The notes under the pieces were generated by a model. That model had not been told where the DNA came from. It did not search any database and saw only the letters and a program-made list of their open reading frames with translations. DNA of 64,000 nucleotides from Fimbriimonadaceae bacterium (GTDB lineage Bacteria > Armatimonadota > UBA10988): assembly GCA_020850355.1 (NCBI GenBank), contig JADZEX010000033.1, positions 1-64,000 on the forward strand, read 5' to 3'. The translations under genes and the position numbers were made by a program. Below are positions 45,701 through 53,093 of the stretch, one piece after another (the stretch's first letter is position 1; every line of letters starts with the position of its first letter).

Positions 45701-46468
45701 CCCCTCGCTGAGACCGACCGCGCCGTCGCTGCAATTGAAGCCGCCCTAACCGAGCCGTCTGCCCCTGCCACGCCAGTTGCCAGCAGCGTGGCGGCCGACC
45801 GCGGAGCTGGGCCGTCGGCCGCGATGGATGTGGAGCCCCCCGGGGATCCACCAGCATCGGCCACTGCTGGTCCTTCACCAGTCGGCCCCAGCCGCTCGAA
45901 GGCGGGGCCGCAGGTCTACCGACAAGTCACCCCTGGCGTGCCCGTCGGGGGGCAGGACGACTTCTGGCAGGCAAAGACGATGCACCACCTGAGCGCCGCG
46001 TTTGCCGCCGTCGTCGAACAAGATTGGCCAATCCACTTCGATCTCGCAGCCCGCCGCGTCGCGAGCTTCTGGTGCATCGAAAAGGTCAGCCAGAGGATGC
46101 GGCAGCGGCTCTTGGACGCGCTCGCCGGCGCTGCGGTGCAACAGACTAGAGGCCTGCCAGACCAGCTATTCCTGTGGCCCGTCACCATCGACACCGAGTC
46201 CTGGCGCGACTACCGTCCGAATGGCCAGGCTGACACCCAACGGCGCGATCTCAAGCAGGTGGCACCCCAGGAGCTGGCCAATGCGGCCGCCGCCGTGTTG
46301 CAGACTCAGGGCGGTATGCCGCGCCAGGCGCTGCAGGCCGAGACCGCTCGCCGCCTCGGCTTCCAGAGAGTGACCTCTCAAATGGAACCTTACCTGGCCG
46401 CTGCGGTGGATCTGCTGCTCAGCCGCGGGGAGGTCGGCGAGGCTGGCGACCAGATCGCGCCTCGGTAG
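39731..46468 (+). CDS. Giant DUF4011-helicase-Vsr-DUF3320 protein (Hhe-type defense gene)
   Basis: 2245 residues. In order: a beta-rich N-terminal domain; a transglutaminase-like segment with Cys224 (LGTCLDLACC) and His250 (AGHAFAGAW); a DUF4011 signature RWKRRLLDLSLRNRLLNF near 373-390; SF1 helicase motif I GPPGTGKS (684-691). About 900 residues of mostly helical, Ala/Leu-rich insertion follow. Then come motif II VVFDEASQIP (D1607-E1608), GDPKQLPPT, HYRSRHE, VQGDERDVILLS and AISRAR. A Vsr/DUF559-type PD-(D/E)xK nuclease lies at ~1901-1990 (SPLEQQVATAL, YRIDLGV, LGIECDGRTYHS). DUF3320 is at ~2085-2245. This is the single-gene layout reported as an antiphage system (Hhe: DUF4011-helicase-Vsr). 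The start is TTG 39731, with GGGGAG seven bases upstream; GTG 39680 lies at the predicted transcript start and is unlikely. The gene fills the DNA between two 122-bp repeats. Confidence 0.92.
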   Translation: MSEQTIAGDEVLEVEVLPAFSYSLQQNDVPLVPRLRIRNPTAEHWHDLLLTLHLDPPVVMPWETRLTELAPGQARTIAALDLLASHDYLANLAEGLIGAWHVRLTTGEELLAERAGRVDVLARDHWAGSRLHPAMLAAFVTPNQAAVATILQQAANLLGEQTGDRSLTGYQTRDINRVNRTIAAICAAVQQQGWSYIIPAASFAQEGQKIRLPERLMEERLGTCLDLACCLAACLEQAGLHSLLVLTAGHAFAGAWLVDESFADPLIEDASRLRKRADLQQLVLLETTLLTERPAPSYAQLRQCGRDHLDDADRFRFAVDVARARQSGIRPLPGRGDSPGGHDHGTPAVDFAVPSELRVFGEAAPETAETRLDRWKRRLLDLSLRNRLLNFRDGARMVPLLCPDLAAAEDAWAGGDFYRIEPRPDDLELPESRAAELFRRRVGASPADALLSAALQARRLHADLAASELDRRLTTIFRLARVGIEESGANTLYLAVGFLKWAEATGSSTPRYAPLLLLPVQLERRSITSGFRLRATDDDPLVNTTLLELLKHDFRLQVPGVEPLPRDERGVDVAEVFQRFREAVVDLPGWEVLEQASLSLFSFTKYLLWRDLEARSDDLQRNPLVRHLINTPTERFAAGAGAVAEDDLDRAWPASEVYPVVSLDSSQLAAVVEAGQGRTFVLQGPPGTGKSQTITALIAQALGAGKSVLFVAEKAAALDVVQRRLNSLGLGPFCLPLHSHKTQRLEVVKQLGATLEFAADAPVEDWLAAAAEVDRLRSELNNYSAALHRPQVTGESVYVVLGRLLSLRDEPTVKLHWQATGLPCRQVLQQTRQAAEKLQQTALDLGDPRGSVWRFLQEGTWSLAWQHQVEELLQEHAEELAALLAHGAELARRLGLPEPPTSVPGLLDLAWAANLLVRGEFLAELLASPLWDSEQALLTDLVQAGCEYQEQHNALARRYTGTALDELPKRLSPRPAAERLALATAALAEPDQLVPRLSAWSDALAALEAASPPVADWLALPLHQSVADLLATADLAAALQAAAPRTRAAWLQRQEWDDLAVALEDLLCLGEARDAARSQLLATHTAAALELDVASLRRDLETAEASSWLVRRRRRKAALAPLRATQQPAIGAGPEPRQTLALVGTVQEQQRHLQARAALGQELFGASWRDGEADWTAGWRDLGTCRQLRQCAAAATGGQPGGARALRDRLATALEDREDLHPEATRGRQLQALVDAAAAYRQAVAAATQLGVGHHDDGAQPGSASPQSLGGLLGERQQLAEQAVRLLRLADEPPSAPELADDLARLAVAAEQAARLQDAPPELCARLGAVWRGRQTAWQTLQQSVLDTRDLRLAATSLDAARATDLCRRWASWPGGETDLAALASRLRATLDALSARHTALGDLLGADWAGDLPASHEAGHWHAVQQRLAELQAERLHLKTWCDWLSARRAAAEHGLRAVLTAFDDGRLAASQLAATFEHSYARWFLERVIDQLEPALREFRRPQFERTIDAFQVADDRYQALSRTAVLTRLAANVPQLDGRPHEEAELGILVRQTQRQRGHLAVRELFSRLPTVMPRLKPCLLMSPLSVAQFLDPAHPAFDLVVFDEASQIPVWDAVGALARGRSAVIVGDPKQLPPTTFFERSEADDDFDAELGPDPESILEECLAASLPQRSLRWHYRSRHETLIAFSNHRYYENALITLPAPQATSAVRLRRVPGVYDRGGATTNRAEAEAVVAEIVQRLTDPATATQSIGVVTLNQKQQQLVEDLLDQARRAHPDIEQAFGPDAAEPVFVKNLENVQGDERDVILLSITYGRDAVGKLHHNFGPLNRAGGERRLNVAISRARCQTVVFVSFDYDDLRIAQLPPHGGLRDLRDFLEYAGRGPEVLASQAELNAFASYESPLEQQVATALQARGYEVVPQVGCAQYRIDLGVLHPAHPGRFLLGIECDGRTYHSAATARDRDRLRAEILRGLGWRLHRIWSTDWWQDPLAETDRAVAAIEAALTEPSAPATPVASSVAADRGAGPSAAMDVEPPGDPPASATAGPSPVGPSRSKAGPQVYRQVTPGVPVGGQDDFWQAKTMHHLSAAFAAVVEQDWPIHFDLAARRVASFWCIEKVSQRMRQRLLDALAGAAVQQTRGLPDQLFLWPVTIDTESWRDYRPNGQADTQRRDLKQVAPQELANAAAAVLQTQGGMPRQALQAETARRLGFQRVTSQMEPYLAAAVDLLLSRGEVGEAGDQIAPR

Positions 46469-46483
46469 CGTTCGGCCGCCCCC

Positions 46484-46605
46484 GCCGGCGGCCTCACAGC
46501 AGGCTGACCGTTACCACCACCGGCCCCGGCAGCGCCGGCAGGGGCCAGTCGCCGTCGACCTCACGGATCCCGGCGCCGTCCAGCTCAACCACCGCCGACG
46601 CCGGC
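46484..46605 (-). repeat. Right 122-bp direct repeat: functional 3' end of the glycosidase gene
   Basis: The partner of 39481-39602, same orientation, 118/122 identical. It includes the last 35 codons and stop of the glycosidase gene plus ten bases beyond. The helicase stop lies 15 bases to its left. The DNA between the two copies is 6,881 bases. Confidence 0.9.
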
Positions 46606-48644
46606 AACGGCAACCGCAAGCGGAATCCGCCCGGCGGCGGCGCGGCGCAGTCGATGCTCAACTGAGCCTGGCCGGGGGCCAGCAGCGCCAGCTCCCAACT
46701 GACCCGGCCCCAGGCGGTCGGCGCGGCGCTGATCCCGACACCGTCGGGATGCAGCAGCCACTCGGGCCGTAGTCCGGCGCCGATCACCAGGGCCTCGCCT
46801 TCTTCATACAGGAAGAGGTCCCGCACCAGCAAGGCCAGCTCGGCGCAAGACCAGCCGTGCGGCAGAATCTTGGAGGTCGGCCACCAGCCCCGGACGAGGC
46901 GCCAGTCGCCGGTCGGGTCGCCGGTCAGGTCGCCCTCCGCCCAGGCGTAGAGCCCCGGCGCGTCCTGGGTCCGCAGGAACTGCTCCAGCGTCAGCAAGGT
47001 GCGCTCGCGCATGCCGAGGCGCAGCAGGTTGTGGGCCTGTCCCAGCTCGAAGTAGCGCCAGCGCGGCTCACCGCGGTAGACGCCGCGGTTGTCCCAGCGG
47101 TGCTGGTGCCACCAGCGCTCGAACACCTCGCGGACGGTCGGGTCACCCGGATCGCAGGCGCCGGTCGGCCAGATCGCCGCGGCCGTGTCGCGCTCGTTGC
47201 GACCCAGCTCGAAGCGCGCGCCGCGCAGCGCCGTGGCCAGCTCGGCCGCCTCGGCGGCCCAGGCGGCCGCCTCCTCGTGGTGGCCTAACTGCGCCGCCAG
47301 CCAGGTGGCCCCGCGCAGGCCGGCCAGGGCAAAGGCGTTGACGAAGAACAGCGGCCGGTGCCAGTCCATGCGGCCGTTGATCAGTCCGTCGACCGCCGCT
47401 TCGGCGACGAGGTCCGCCTCGGGGTGCAACCGCGCGCGCGGCAGCAGGTCGCTGGCCGGCTCGCGGACCGGCCCGGTGGCCCGCCGCAGGCGTTGGATCC
47501 AGGCGACGCGGGCGACGACCCAGGGCCAGGCCCGGGCCGCCCAGGCGAGGTCACCGGTCAGCCGGACATGCTGCTCGAGCAGCCACAGCACCTCGCCCGG
47601 CGCATCGGCTTCGGGCCCGAACCCGCCGGCGAAGATCCGTTCCAGCAGCCCGTCCAGCGCCGGTCGCGACCAATCGGTGAGGCCGGCCTTGTCGAGGGCA
47701 TTGATGATGTAGACGGTGTCCCGGAGCCACAGCAGCGGGTAGCAGAGCGTCGCGATCCGCGGCTGCGCGCCGACCACCGCCATCAAGAGATGGGTCAACG
47801 AGCCGTGGAAGGCCTCGGCCACGCGGGCGTCGGGGCAATGCAGCCGGACCTGCTCCAGCTCGGCCCGCCAGCGGTCGGCAAGGGCTTCCAGCCGGCGGGC
47901 CGCGGGCAGCTCCCGGAGCGCCGTGAACTCGGCGGCCGGCTGCGCCCCGGACGGGGCCACCGGGCAGTCCCAGGCCATCTCCCACTCGCCGCCGGGCTCC
48001 AGCGTCAGGGGGTAGGCGAGGTAGCCGGAGCACCAGCCCTTGGCGTCGCTGGCTCGCGCCTGATGGTGAAACTCGCCCCGGCGGAGCTGCTCGCCGATGT
48101 CGAGCCCGTCGCGGTCGACCGACACGCAGCCCGCCTCGGCGGCCGGGCGGGCGCCGAACAGCAGCGGCTGGTCGTTGACCAGGAAGCCGCCGATCTCGGG
48201 CTCGTAGGCCAGCGCCCGAATGCTCCCACCGGCCGGCCCGCAACTGCGCAGCACCAGCAGCACGGTGGCCTGCACCGGCTGCCGCCCGCGGTGGTAGAGC
48301 CGCGCCAGCAACGTCGCCGCGGGATGGTACTCGTCGGGGCAGGCCTCCACGCCGAGCCGCAGATCGACCTCCAGCAGGCCGGCCCGCCAACGGCTGCGGT
48401 GGAGGGGTAGGATGCCGCCCAGCAGCCGGTCGCGGAGGGCCTCGCGCGGCAGCAGCTCGGGGGCCACCAGCCGCCGTTCGGCCGGCAACCAGAGCCAGAC
48501 GCTGACGCCAAAGGTGGCCACGCCCGGCGAGAAGCTGCCACCCGGCTCGACGAACACCTTGAAGACATCGGGCGAACGCGGCGCGCTGAGCACGATATGG
48601 CTGTCGGCCCGCGGCCAGATCCAGTGGGGGTACCGCTGCCGCAT
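46494..48644 (-). CDS. Six-hairpin (alpha/alpha toroid) glycosidase-like protein
   Basis: 716 residues. The N-terminal third is beta-rich (super-sandwich-like). The centre and C-terminal portion are helical with toroid glycosidase features: CYPLLWLRDTVYIINALDKAG, GFGPEADAPGEVLWLLEQHV, NGRMDWHRPLFFVNAFALAGL, RNERDTAAAIWP and RGWWPTSKILPHGWSCAELALLVRDLFLYEE. Exact GH family not recognised; GH15-, GH63- or GH94-like relatives are possible. No signal peptide. ATG 48644 is used (GTGAG seven bases upstream); GTG 48656 and 48677 are alternatives. Its 3' end is duplicated 7 kb to the left. It follows the sulfatase gene by 74 bases, and the pair may degrade a sulfated polysaccharide. Confidence 0.78.
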   Translation of the reverse strand: MRQRYPHWIWPRADSHIVLSAPRSPDVFKVFVEPGGSFSPGVATFGVSVWLWLPAERRLVAPELLPREALRDRLLGGILPLHRSRWRAGLLEVDLRLGVEACPDEYHPAATLLARLYHRGRQPVQATVLLVLRSCGPAGGSIRALAYEPEIGGFLVNDQPLLFGARPAAEAGCVSVDRDGLDIGEQLRRGEFHHQARASDAKGWCSGYLAYPLTLEPGGEWEMAWDCPVAPSGAQPAAEFTALRELPAARRLEALADRWRAELEQVRLHCPDARVAEAFHGSLTHLLMAVVGAQPRIATLCYPLLWLRDTVYIINALDKAGLTDWSRPALDGLLERIFAGGFGPEADAPGEVLWLLEQHVRLTGDLAWAARAWPWVVARVAWIQRLRRATGPVREPASDLLPRARLHPEADLVAEAAVDGLINGRMDWHRPLFFVNAFALAGLRGATWLAAQLGHHEEAAAWAAEAAELATALRGARFELGRNERDTAAAIWPTGACDPGDPTVREVFERWWHQHRWDNRGVYRGEPRWRYFELGQAHNLLRLGMRERTLLTLEQFLRTQDAPGLYAWAEGDLTGDPTGDWRLVRGWWPTSKILPHGWSCAELALLVRDLFLYEEGEALVIGAGLRPEWLLHPDGVGISAAPTAWGRVSWELALLAPGQAQLSIDCAAPPPGGFRLRLPLPASAVVELDGAGIREVDGDWPLPALPGPVVVTVSLL

Positions 48645-48718
48645 CGCGTCACTCACCGGGGCCGCACTCCTGACCACCGCGGCGTGGTACCTCAGACTGC
48701 TGCAACCGACTGGCCAGG

Positions 48719-50209
48719 CTACTCGGCCAGCCCGACCAGCGGCCCGAACGGCGCCAGGGCGACGGTTGGGTAAGGGTTGCCGACCACGTCATTGGTTCGT
48801 TCGGCCTCGCGCCAGAGGAGCTGGCACAACTCGCGCACGACGCCTTCCCGCTCGGGATGCGGCTCGCCCGGCCGTGGGGCGAGGTTGCGGGTCTCGCCGG
48901 GGTCGGCCTGCAGGTCGTACAGCTCGTCCCAGTCGAAGCCGTTGAAGACATACTTCCAGCGCCGTGTCTGCACGATCCGTTGCGAGTAGTAGAGCTCCAC
49001 GCCGTTCATCTGGCTGACGAACTGCTGCGGCCAGGCTACGGCCGGCTCGCCGGTCAAGAACGGCGTCAGGCTGCGCCCGTGGCAACGGTCGCGCGGCGGC
49101 AGGCCGGCCAGCTCGACGAAGGTCGGGCAGAAGTCGGCCAGCGTCACGAACTCGTCGACCACCGTCCCCGGGGTCGCTCCGCCGTTCGGCCAGCGCATCA
49201 GGCAGGGCACGTGGTAGGCCTCGTCGAAGGCCGGGATGCCCTTCATCCAAAGCCCGTGCGCGCCGTTGTAGTCGCCATGGTCGCTGATGAACAGGACCAG
49301 CGTGTCGGCCGCCTGGTCGCTGGCGTCGAGCCGCTCCAGGACCATTCCCAGCAGGTCGTCCTGCATCGTGCAGTAGCCCCAGTAGTGCGCCACGGCGGCG
49401 CGCTGTTCGGCGGGGCTGAGCTGGTTCCAGAACTGCCGCTGGCGCTGATAGACCGCCGGCTTGTCGGCGCAATCGTCGTCCCAGGAGGCCGGCATCGGGA
49501 CGCTCGCCGGGTCGTACATCGTGGCGTACTTCTCGGGAATGATGTACGGGTCGTGCGGCCCGTTCGGCCCGATGTAGACGCACCACGGCCCGTCGCCGGC
49601 GAGGGCCTGGTCGAGCCCGCGCAGGCCCTCGGTGACGATCCGGTAGTCGCCCGGGGTGAAGTCGTGGTCCTGACCTGGCCGCGGCGGCATCGTGCCGTAG
49701 TGGCGGTAGCTGCCCCACCCCGGCCGCAACAGCTCGCCCGGCCGCCGCTCGCCGGTGCCGTCGCCCCCGGGGCCGACCTGGTGCCAGTCCTCCCACTTCC
49801 GCCCGTGGTGCTCCAGGCCGCCGAGGCTGGTGCCCAGGAGCTGCTCCCAGCCGCAGTCCTCAGGGTCGCGGTGCTTCGTGACGTGCCACTTGCCCGACCA
49901 CTTCAGGTCGTACCCGGCGTCGCGCAGCAGGTCGCCGATGGTCGGTACGCCCGCGTAGAGGTCGGTGTGCAGAGCGGCGTGGTTGAGAATGTTGTTGTAG
50001 ACGCCGTGCCCGCTGGGGTTGAGGCCGGTCTGGAACGTCGCCCGCGCCGGGCAGCAGTGCGCCGTCGGCGTGTAGCAGCGCGTGAAGCGTAGCCCTTCGG
50101 CCGCCAGGCGGTCGGCGTGCGGCGTGCGGCAGGGGTGGTCCGGCTGGGTGACCTGGAACTGCTCCTGATCGTTCATGAAGATCAGGATGTTCGGGCGGCG
50201 TGGTGGCAT
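48719..50209 (-). CDS. Sulfatase (CCPAR type)
   Basis: 496 residues. Sulfatase core: NILIFMNDQEQFQ (first metal strand), formylglycine motif CCPARATFQTG (Cys52, Pro54, Arg56; Ala replaces the usual Ser), GKWHVTKHRDP, YIGPNGPHDPYIIPE, FISDHGDYNGAHGLWMKG and HVPCLMRWP. It resembles arylsulfatase/choline-sulfatase-like enzymes of marine and soil polysaccharide degraders. No signal peptide. GGAGGAG lies nine bases before the ATG. Positioned between a 2-hydroxyacid dehydrogenase and a toroid glycosidase gene, so a role in breakdown of a sulfated sugar is plausible. Confidence 0.9.
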   Translation of the reverse strand: MPPRRPNILIFMNDQEQFQVTQPDHPCRTPHADRLAAEGLRFTRCYTPTAHCCPARATFQTGLNPSGHGVYNNILNHAALHTDLYAGVPTIGDLLRDAGYDLKWSGKWHVTKHRDPEDCGWEQLLGTSLGGLEHHGRKWEDWHQVGPGGDGTGERRPGELLRPGWGSYRHYGTMPPRPGQDHDFTPGDYRIVTEGLRGLDQALAGDGPWCVYIGPNGPHDPYIIPEKYATMYDPASVPMPASWDDDCADKPAVYQRQRQFWNQLSPAEQRAAVAHYWGYCTMQDDLLGMVLERLDASDQAADTLVLFISDHGDYNGAHGLWMKGIPAFDEAYHVPCLMRWPNGGATPGTVVDEFVTLADFCPTFVELAGLPPRDRCHGRSLTPFLTGEPAVAWPQQFVSQMNGVELYYSQRIVQTRRWKYVFNGFDWDELYDLQADPGETRNLAPRPGEPHPEREGVVRELCQLLWREAERTNDVVGNPYPTVALAPFGPLVGLAE

Positions 50210-50224
50210 CGGCGGCTCCTCCGT

Positions 50225-51244
50225 TCAGGCCATCAGGTGCAGTCGTTCGATCGGGTAGCGGCTGGTCACCGGCCGGCCCTGCAGGTGTTGGTCGAGACCC
50301 TCCATCACCAGATCGCCGACCAGCAAGCTGCCATACTGCCCGGTCCCGGCGCGGTGCGGCATGATCCAGACGTTCGGGCAGGCGCGCAGCGCGTGGTCGG
50401 CCGGCAGCGGCTCAGGCTCGGTGACGTCCAGGGCGATCTCAAAGCGCTGCTGCTGCGCCGCGGCCAGCAGCGCGTCGGGGTCCAAAGCACGCGGGCGGGC
50501 GGTGTTGATGAACACGGCGCCGTCGCGGATCTGCGCGAACTCGGCCGCGCCGATCAGGCGGTCGGTCTCGGGCGTCTGCGGGTGGTGCATCGAGATGATG
50601 TCGGCGCGGCTGAGCAGCTCGTGCAGCTCGACGCGCTCGACGCCCAGCCGGCCGGCCTCGCGGTCGCTGAGGTAGGGATCGTAGACCAGCACCTGGCAGC
50701 GGAACGGGCGGAGCATCTCGATCACCATCTTGCCGATGGCGCTCGCCGCAACCAGCCCGACGGTGGCGCCCAGCAGCCCCTGCGGCTCGCCCGGCACGCT
50801 GTCGATCCGCCAGGCCCGCTCGTGCCGACAGGCGTGCCAGAGGGTGCCCCAACGGCGCGAGAGGGCAATCATCAACCCAATCGTCGCCTCGGCGACGTTG
50901 ATCCCCAGGCCGATCTGGCCCGCCACGACGGTGATCTGGTGGTCCAGCAGATACTGCGGCGTGGGGTCCGGGAAGAAGTGCTTCACGCTGCCGGCACAGT
51001 GGCCGAAGAAGTGACACTCGGGATGCGCCTGCCAGAACTCGACCGGCACCGCTGGCGCGCCCCAGACCGTCAGGACCGCCGCCAGCTCATGGCCGGCGCC
51101 AAGCGCGATCAGCTCCGCGGTGGTCGGTTTGGTCGCCGGCCAGATCACTTCGTAAAGCGACTCCAGCCGGGCCGTTTCGCTCGCCCGCAAGGTGCGCGCG
51201 TAGGCCTCGCGCGGCATCGCCATCAGAACCGTCCGCTTGCTCAT
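50225..51244 (-). CDS. D-isomer specific 2-hydroxyacid dehydrogenase-like protein
   Basis: 339 residues. The fold order of D-2-hydroxyacid dehydrogenases is clear: NVAEATIGLMIALSRR, the nucleotide-binding region GATVGLVAASAIGKMVIEML, VLVYDPYLS, HHPQTPETDRLIGAAEFAQIRDGAVFINTARPRALD, then DVTEPEPLPADHALRACPNVWIMPHRAG with the catalytic His. The dinucleotide motif is VAASAIG, where GxGxxG is usual, so two of three glycines are replaced; relatives with GASxxG exist. Substrate unknown. Its start overlaps the radical SAM gene end by four bases. Confidence 0.85.
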   Translation of the reverse strand: MSKRTVLMAMPREAYARTLRASETARLESLYEVIWPATKPTTAELIALGAGHELAAVLTVWGAPAVPVEFWQAHPECHFFGHCAGSVKHFFPDPTPQYLLDHQITVVAGQIGLGINVAEATIGLMIALSRRWGTLWHACRHERAWRIDSVPGEPQGLLGATVGLVAASAIGKMVIEMLRPFRCQVLVYDPYLSDREAGRLGVERVELHELLSRADIISMHHPQTPETDRLIGAAEFAQIRDGAVFINTARPRALDPDALLAAAQQQRFEIALDVTEPEPLPADHALRACPNVWIMPHRAGTGQYGSLLVGDLVMEGLDQHLQGRPVTSRYPIERLHLMA

Positions 51245-52335
51245 CGCTGCCTGCCTTGCCTTCCCAGCGCATCCTGCCACCGCTCCAACGCGGCCAGCTC
51301 GCCAGCGTTCAGCCGGCGGCCCAAGGTCGCCTCGCCAACCGTGCGGTGCCAGGGCTCGTACTGCCCCAGCATTCGCGCCCGTACCCCCGGCACCTCCGCC
51401 AGGAACCGCGCCACCGGCTCCAGGCAACACGCGGCGTGTCCCGGCAGCGCCACGTGCCGCACGATCAGCAGGGCGTCCTGCCGCGCCAGCGCCCGGATCG
51501 CGGCGGTCGCGTGCGTCCAGTAGTCGGTGCTTCCAGCCAGCCGGGCAGCGCAGGGCCCGGGGCCAAACTTGAGGTCGGCGACGTAGGCATCGACCACCCC
51601 CTCCAGCAGCGCCAGCACCGCCGGGGTGGCGTGGCTGTGGGTGTTCCAAACCAGCGGCCGGGCCACCCGCAGCGTCGCCAGCAGGTCCAGAATGGCCGGC
51701 AACTGCTCGTCGGGATTGCCGCCGGCCAGGTGCAAGTGACGGGCGTCACTGGCTGCGTCGAGCGCCGCCGCCAGGGCGGTCCGGTCGGTTGGTGGCCGCT
51801 GGCGGGCGTCCCACAGGTCGGGGCGGTAGCACCAGGCGCAGCGCAAGCCGCAACCGGCCAACGGCAACGCCACCCCGGGCCGCCCCAGCTCCGCTTCCTC
51901 GCCCCACCAGCGCTGCGGCGGGTCGCTGGCCAGGGCGGTGCCCAAGCCGCACCAACCCAGCTCACCGTGCCGCCGGTCGACCGCGCAGCGGCGGGCGCAG
52001 AGGCGGCAGGTCGGCCCCCACAGCCGCGCCGCCAGGGCGCGCTTGACGGCGGTCCAGGCGACCTCGCCGCGGCCCCGCTGACCCCGCCGGAAGAGCGCCG
52101 CGCCGCGGGCGTGCCAACGCCACAGCAGCGGCTCGGGCAAGCCGTCCAAGTCGGCCGGCGCCGGCAGCGCCACCTGCCCGGCGGCGACCCAGCGCGGCGG
52201 ACCCAGCAGTCCGTCCGCCGGCTGCGGCGGCGTGGCCCCCAGGGCAGTGGCGGTGACGGCCAGGGTGTCGGTCAGGTCGGGCAGCACGACGCTGCCGTCG
52301 GGGCGGATCAGCAGGGTCTGCGGCCAGCTGCTCAC
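51241..52335 (-). CDS. Radical SAM protein, PflX-like (COG1313-type)
   Basis: 364 residues. The N-terminal ~110 residues are an extra region. A Cys-rich lead follows (CRLCARRCAVDRRHGELGWC) and then the radical SAM cluster motif CGLRCAWC, GGNPDEQLPAIL, VWNTHSH, VVDAYVADLKFG and LIVRHVALPGH. This matches the PflX/COG1313 group, called putative pyruvate-formate-lyase activating enzymes but of unproven role. The adjoining gene is a dehydrogenase rather than a glycyl-radical enzyme, so the target is unknown. GTG start overlapping the upstream stop (GTGA). Confidence 0.88.
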   Translation of the reverse strand: MSSWPQTLLIRPDGSVVLPDLTDTLAVTATALGATPPQPADGLLGPPRWVAAGQVALPAPADLDGLPEPLLWRWHARGAALFRRGQRGRGEVAWTAVKRALAARLWGPTCRLCARRCAVDRRHGELGWCGLGTALASDPPQRWWGEEAELGRPGVALPLAGCGLRCAWCYRPDLWDARQRPPTDRTALAAALDAASDARHLHLAGGNPDEQLPAILDLLATLRVARPLVWNTHSHATPAVLALLEGVVDAYVADLKFGPGPCAARLAGSTDYWTHATAAIRALARQDALLIVRHVALPGHAACCLEPVARFLAEVPGVRARMLGQYEPWHRTVGEATLGRRLNAGELAALERWQDALGRQGRQR

Positions 52336-53093
52336 AGCCGGTTCTCACGCTCCAAGTCGGTGACCATCAGCGTCCCGGCGATCACTGCCAGCGGCAGCGT
52401 CAGCAGCGACGCCAGCGGCACCAGCAGCACCAGCACGACGCTCATGCCGAGGCCTAAGAAGCGCGGCTTGTGGCGCCCGTAGACCTGCCAGCGGGCCTTG
52501 CCGTGGAGCCCGCGCCGGGACAGCGGCATACCGGCCACCGAGGCCCCGGCAAACACCGCGTTGGCCAGCCAGCCGAGCACCAGATGCACCACCGAGCCGA
52601 TCCCCGGGATCAGGTGCAGCACCAGCAGCAGAGCCTGCACCAGCACAAACAGCGTCAGATCGACCGCCACGTCGACGATCACCCAGCCGATCGACTTCGC
52701 CCAGCGCTTGAAGCCCCGCGCCCCGTCGCGCGGCGGCAGGCCGAGTTCGGTCTCGGTCCCCTCACTGAGCAGGTCCACAAACGGCTCGGCGATTAGTTGC
52801 GAACCGAAGAAGAAGGCGGCGCCGCTGATCAGCAGCAGCAGCCCGGTCACGGCGGCCTGCGCCAGCCAGCGGCCGACGCGCTCCATGCCCTCCGCCTGCA
52901 CCGTCAGCGGCCAGAGCCGGTTGAGCAGCGTGTCGCCCTGGGTCAGCGACAGCCAGACCATCGCCACCAGCAGCAGGGTGGAGATCACCACCGGCCAGAC
53001 CGCCAGCTTCTGCAGCTTCGGGCTGCGCGCCAGCAGGCCGCCGGCCCGGAAGATGGCCCCCAGGCCTTGGTACCACTCGCGAAGGGCGCTCAT
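52332..53093 (-). CDS. EI24/CysZ family membrane protein
   Basis: 253 residues with about four to five hydrophobic helices in the EI24/CysZ layout: WYQGLGAIFRAGGLLARSP, VVISTLLLVAMVWLSL, TGLLLLISGAAFFFGSQLIAEPFVDLLSEGTE, then two further helix pairs and GLGMSVVLVLLVPLASLLTLP. CysZ imports sulfate in Proteobacteria; here the association with sulfatases may fit, but other EI24 proteins have no known substrate. GAGGAGG four bases before the ATG. Overlaps the lipoyl-domain and radical SAM genes by four bases on either side. Confidence 0.85.
   Translation of the reverse strand: MSALREWYQGLGAIFRAGGLLARSPKLQKLAVWPVVISTLLLVAMVWLSLTQGDTLLNRLWPLTVQAEGMERVGRWLAQAAVTGLLLLISGAAFFFGSQLIAEPFVDLLSEGTETELGLPPRDGARGFKRWAKSIGWVIVDVAVDLTLFVLVQALLLVLHLIPGIGSVVHLVLGWLANAVFAGASVAGMPLSRRGLHGKARWQVYGRHKPRFLGLGMSVVLVLLVPLASLLTLPLAVIAGTLMVTDLERENRL

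Noticed and set aside
51241..52335. Radical SAM protein as a sulfatase maturase (anSME) for the nearby Cys-type sulfatases
   Set aside because: Its Cys-rich N-terminal lead and lack of the SPASM/auxiliary cluster cysteines fit the PflX group, not anSME.
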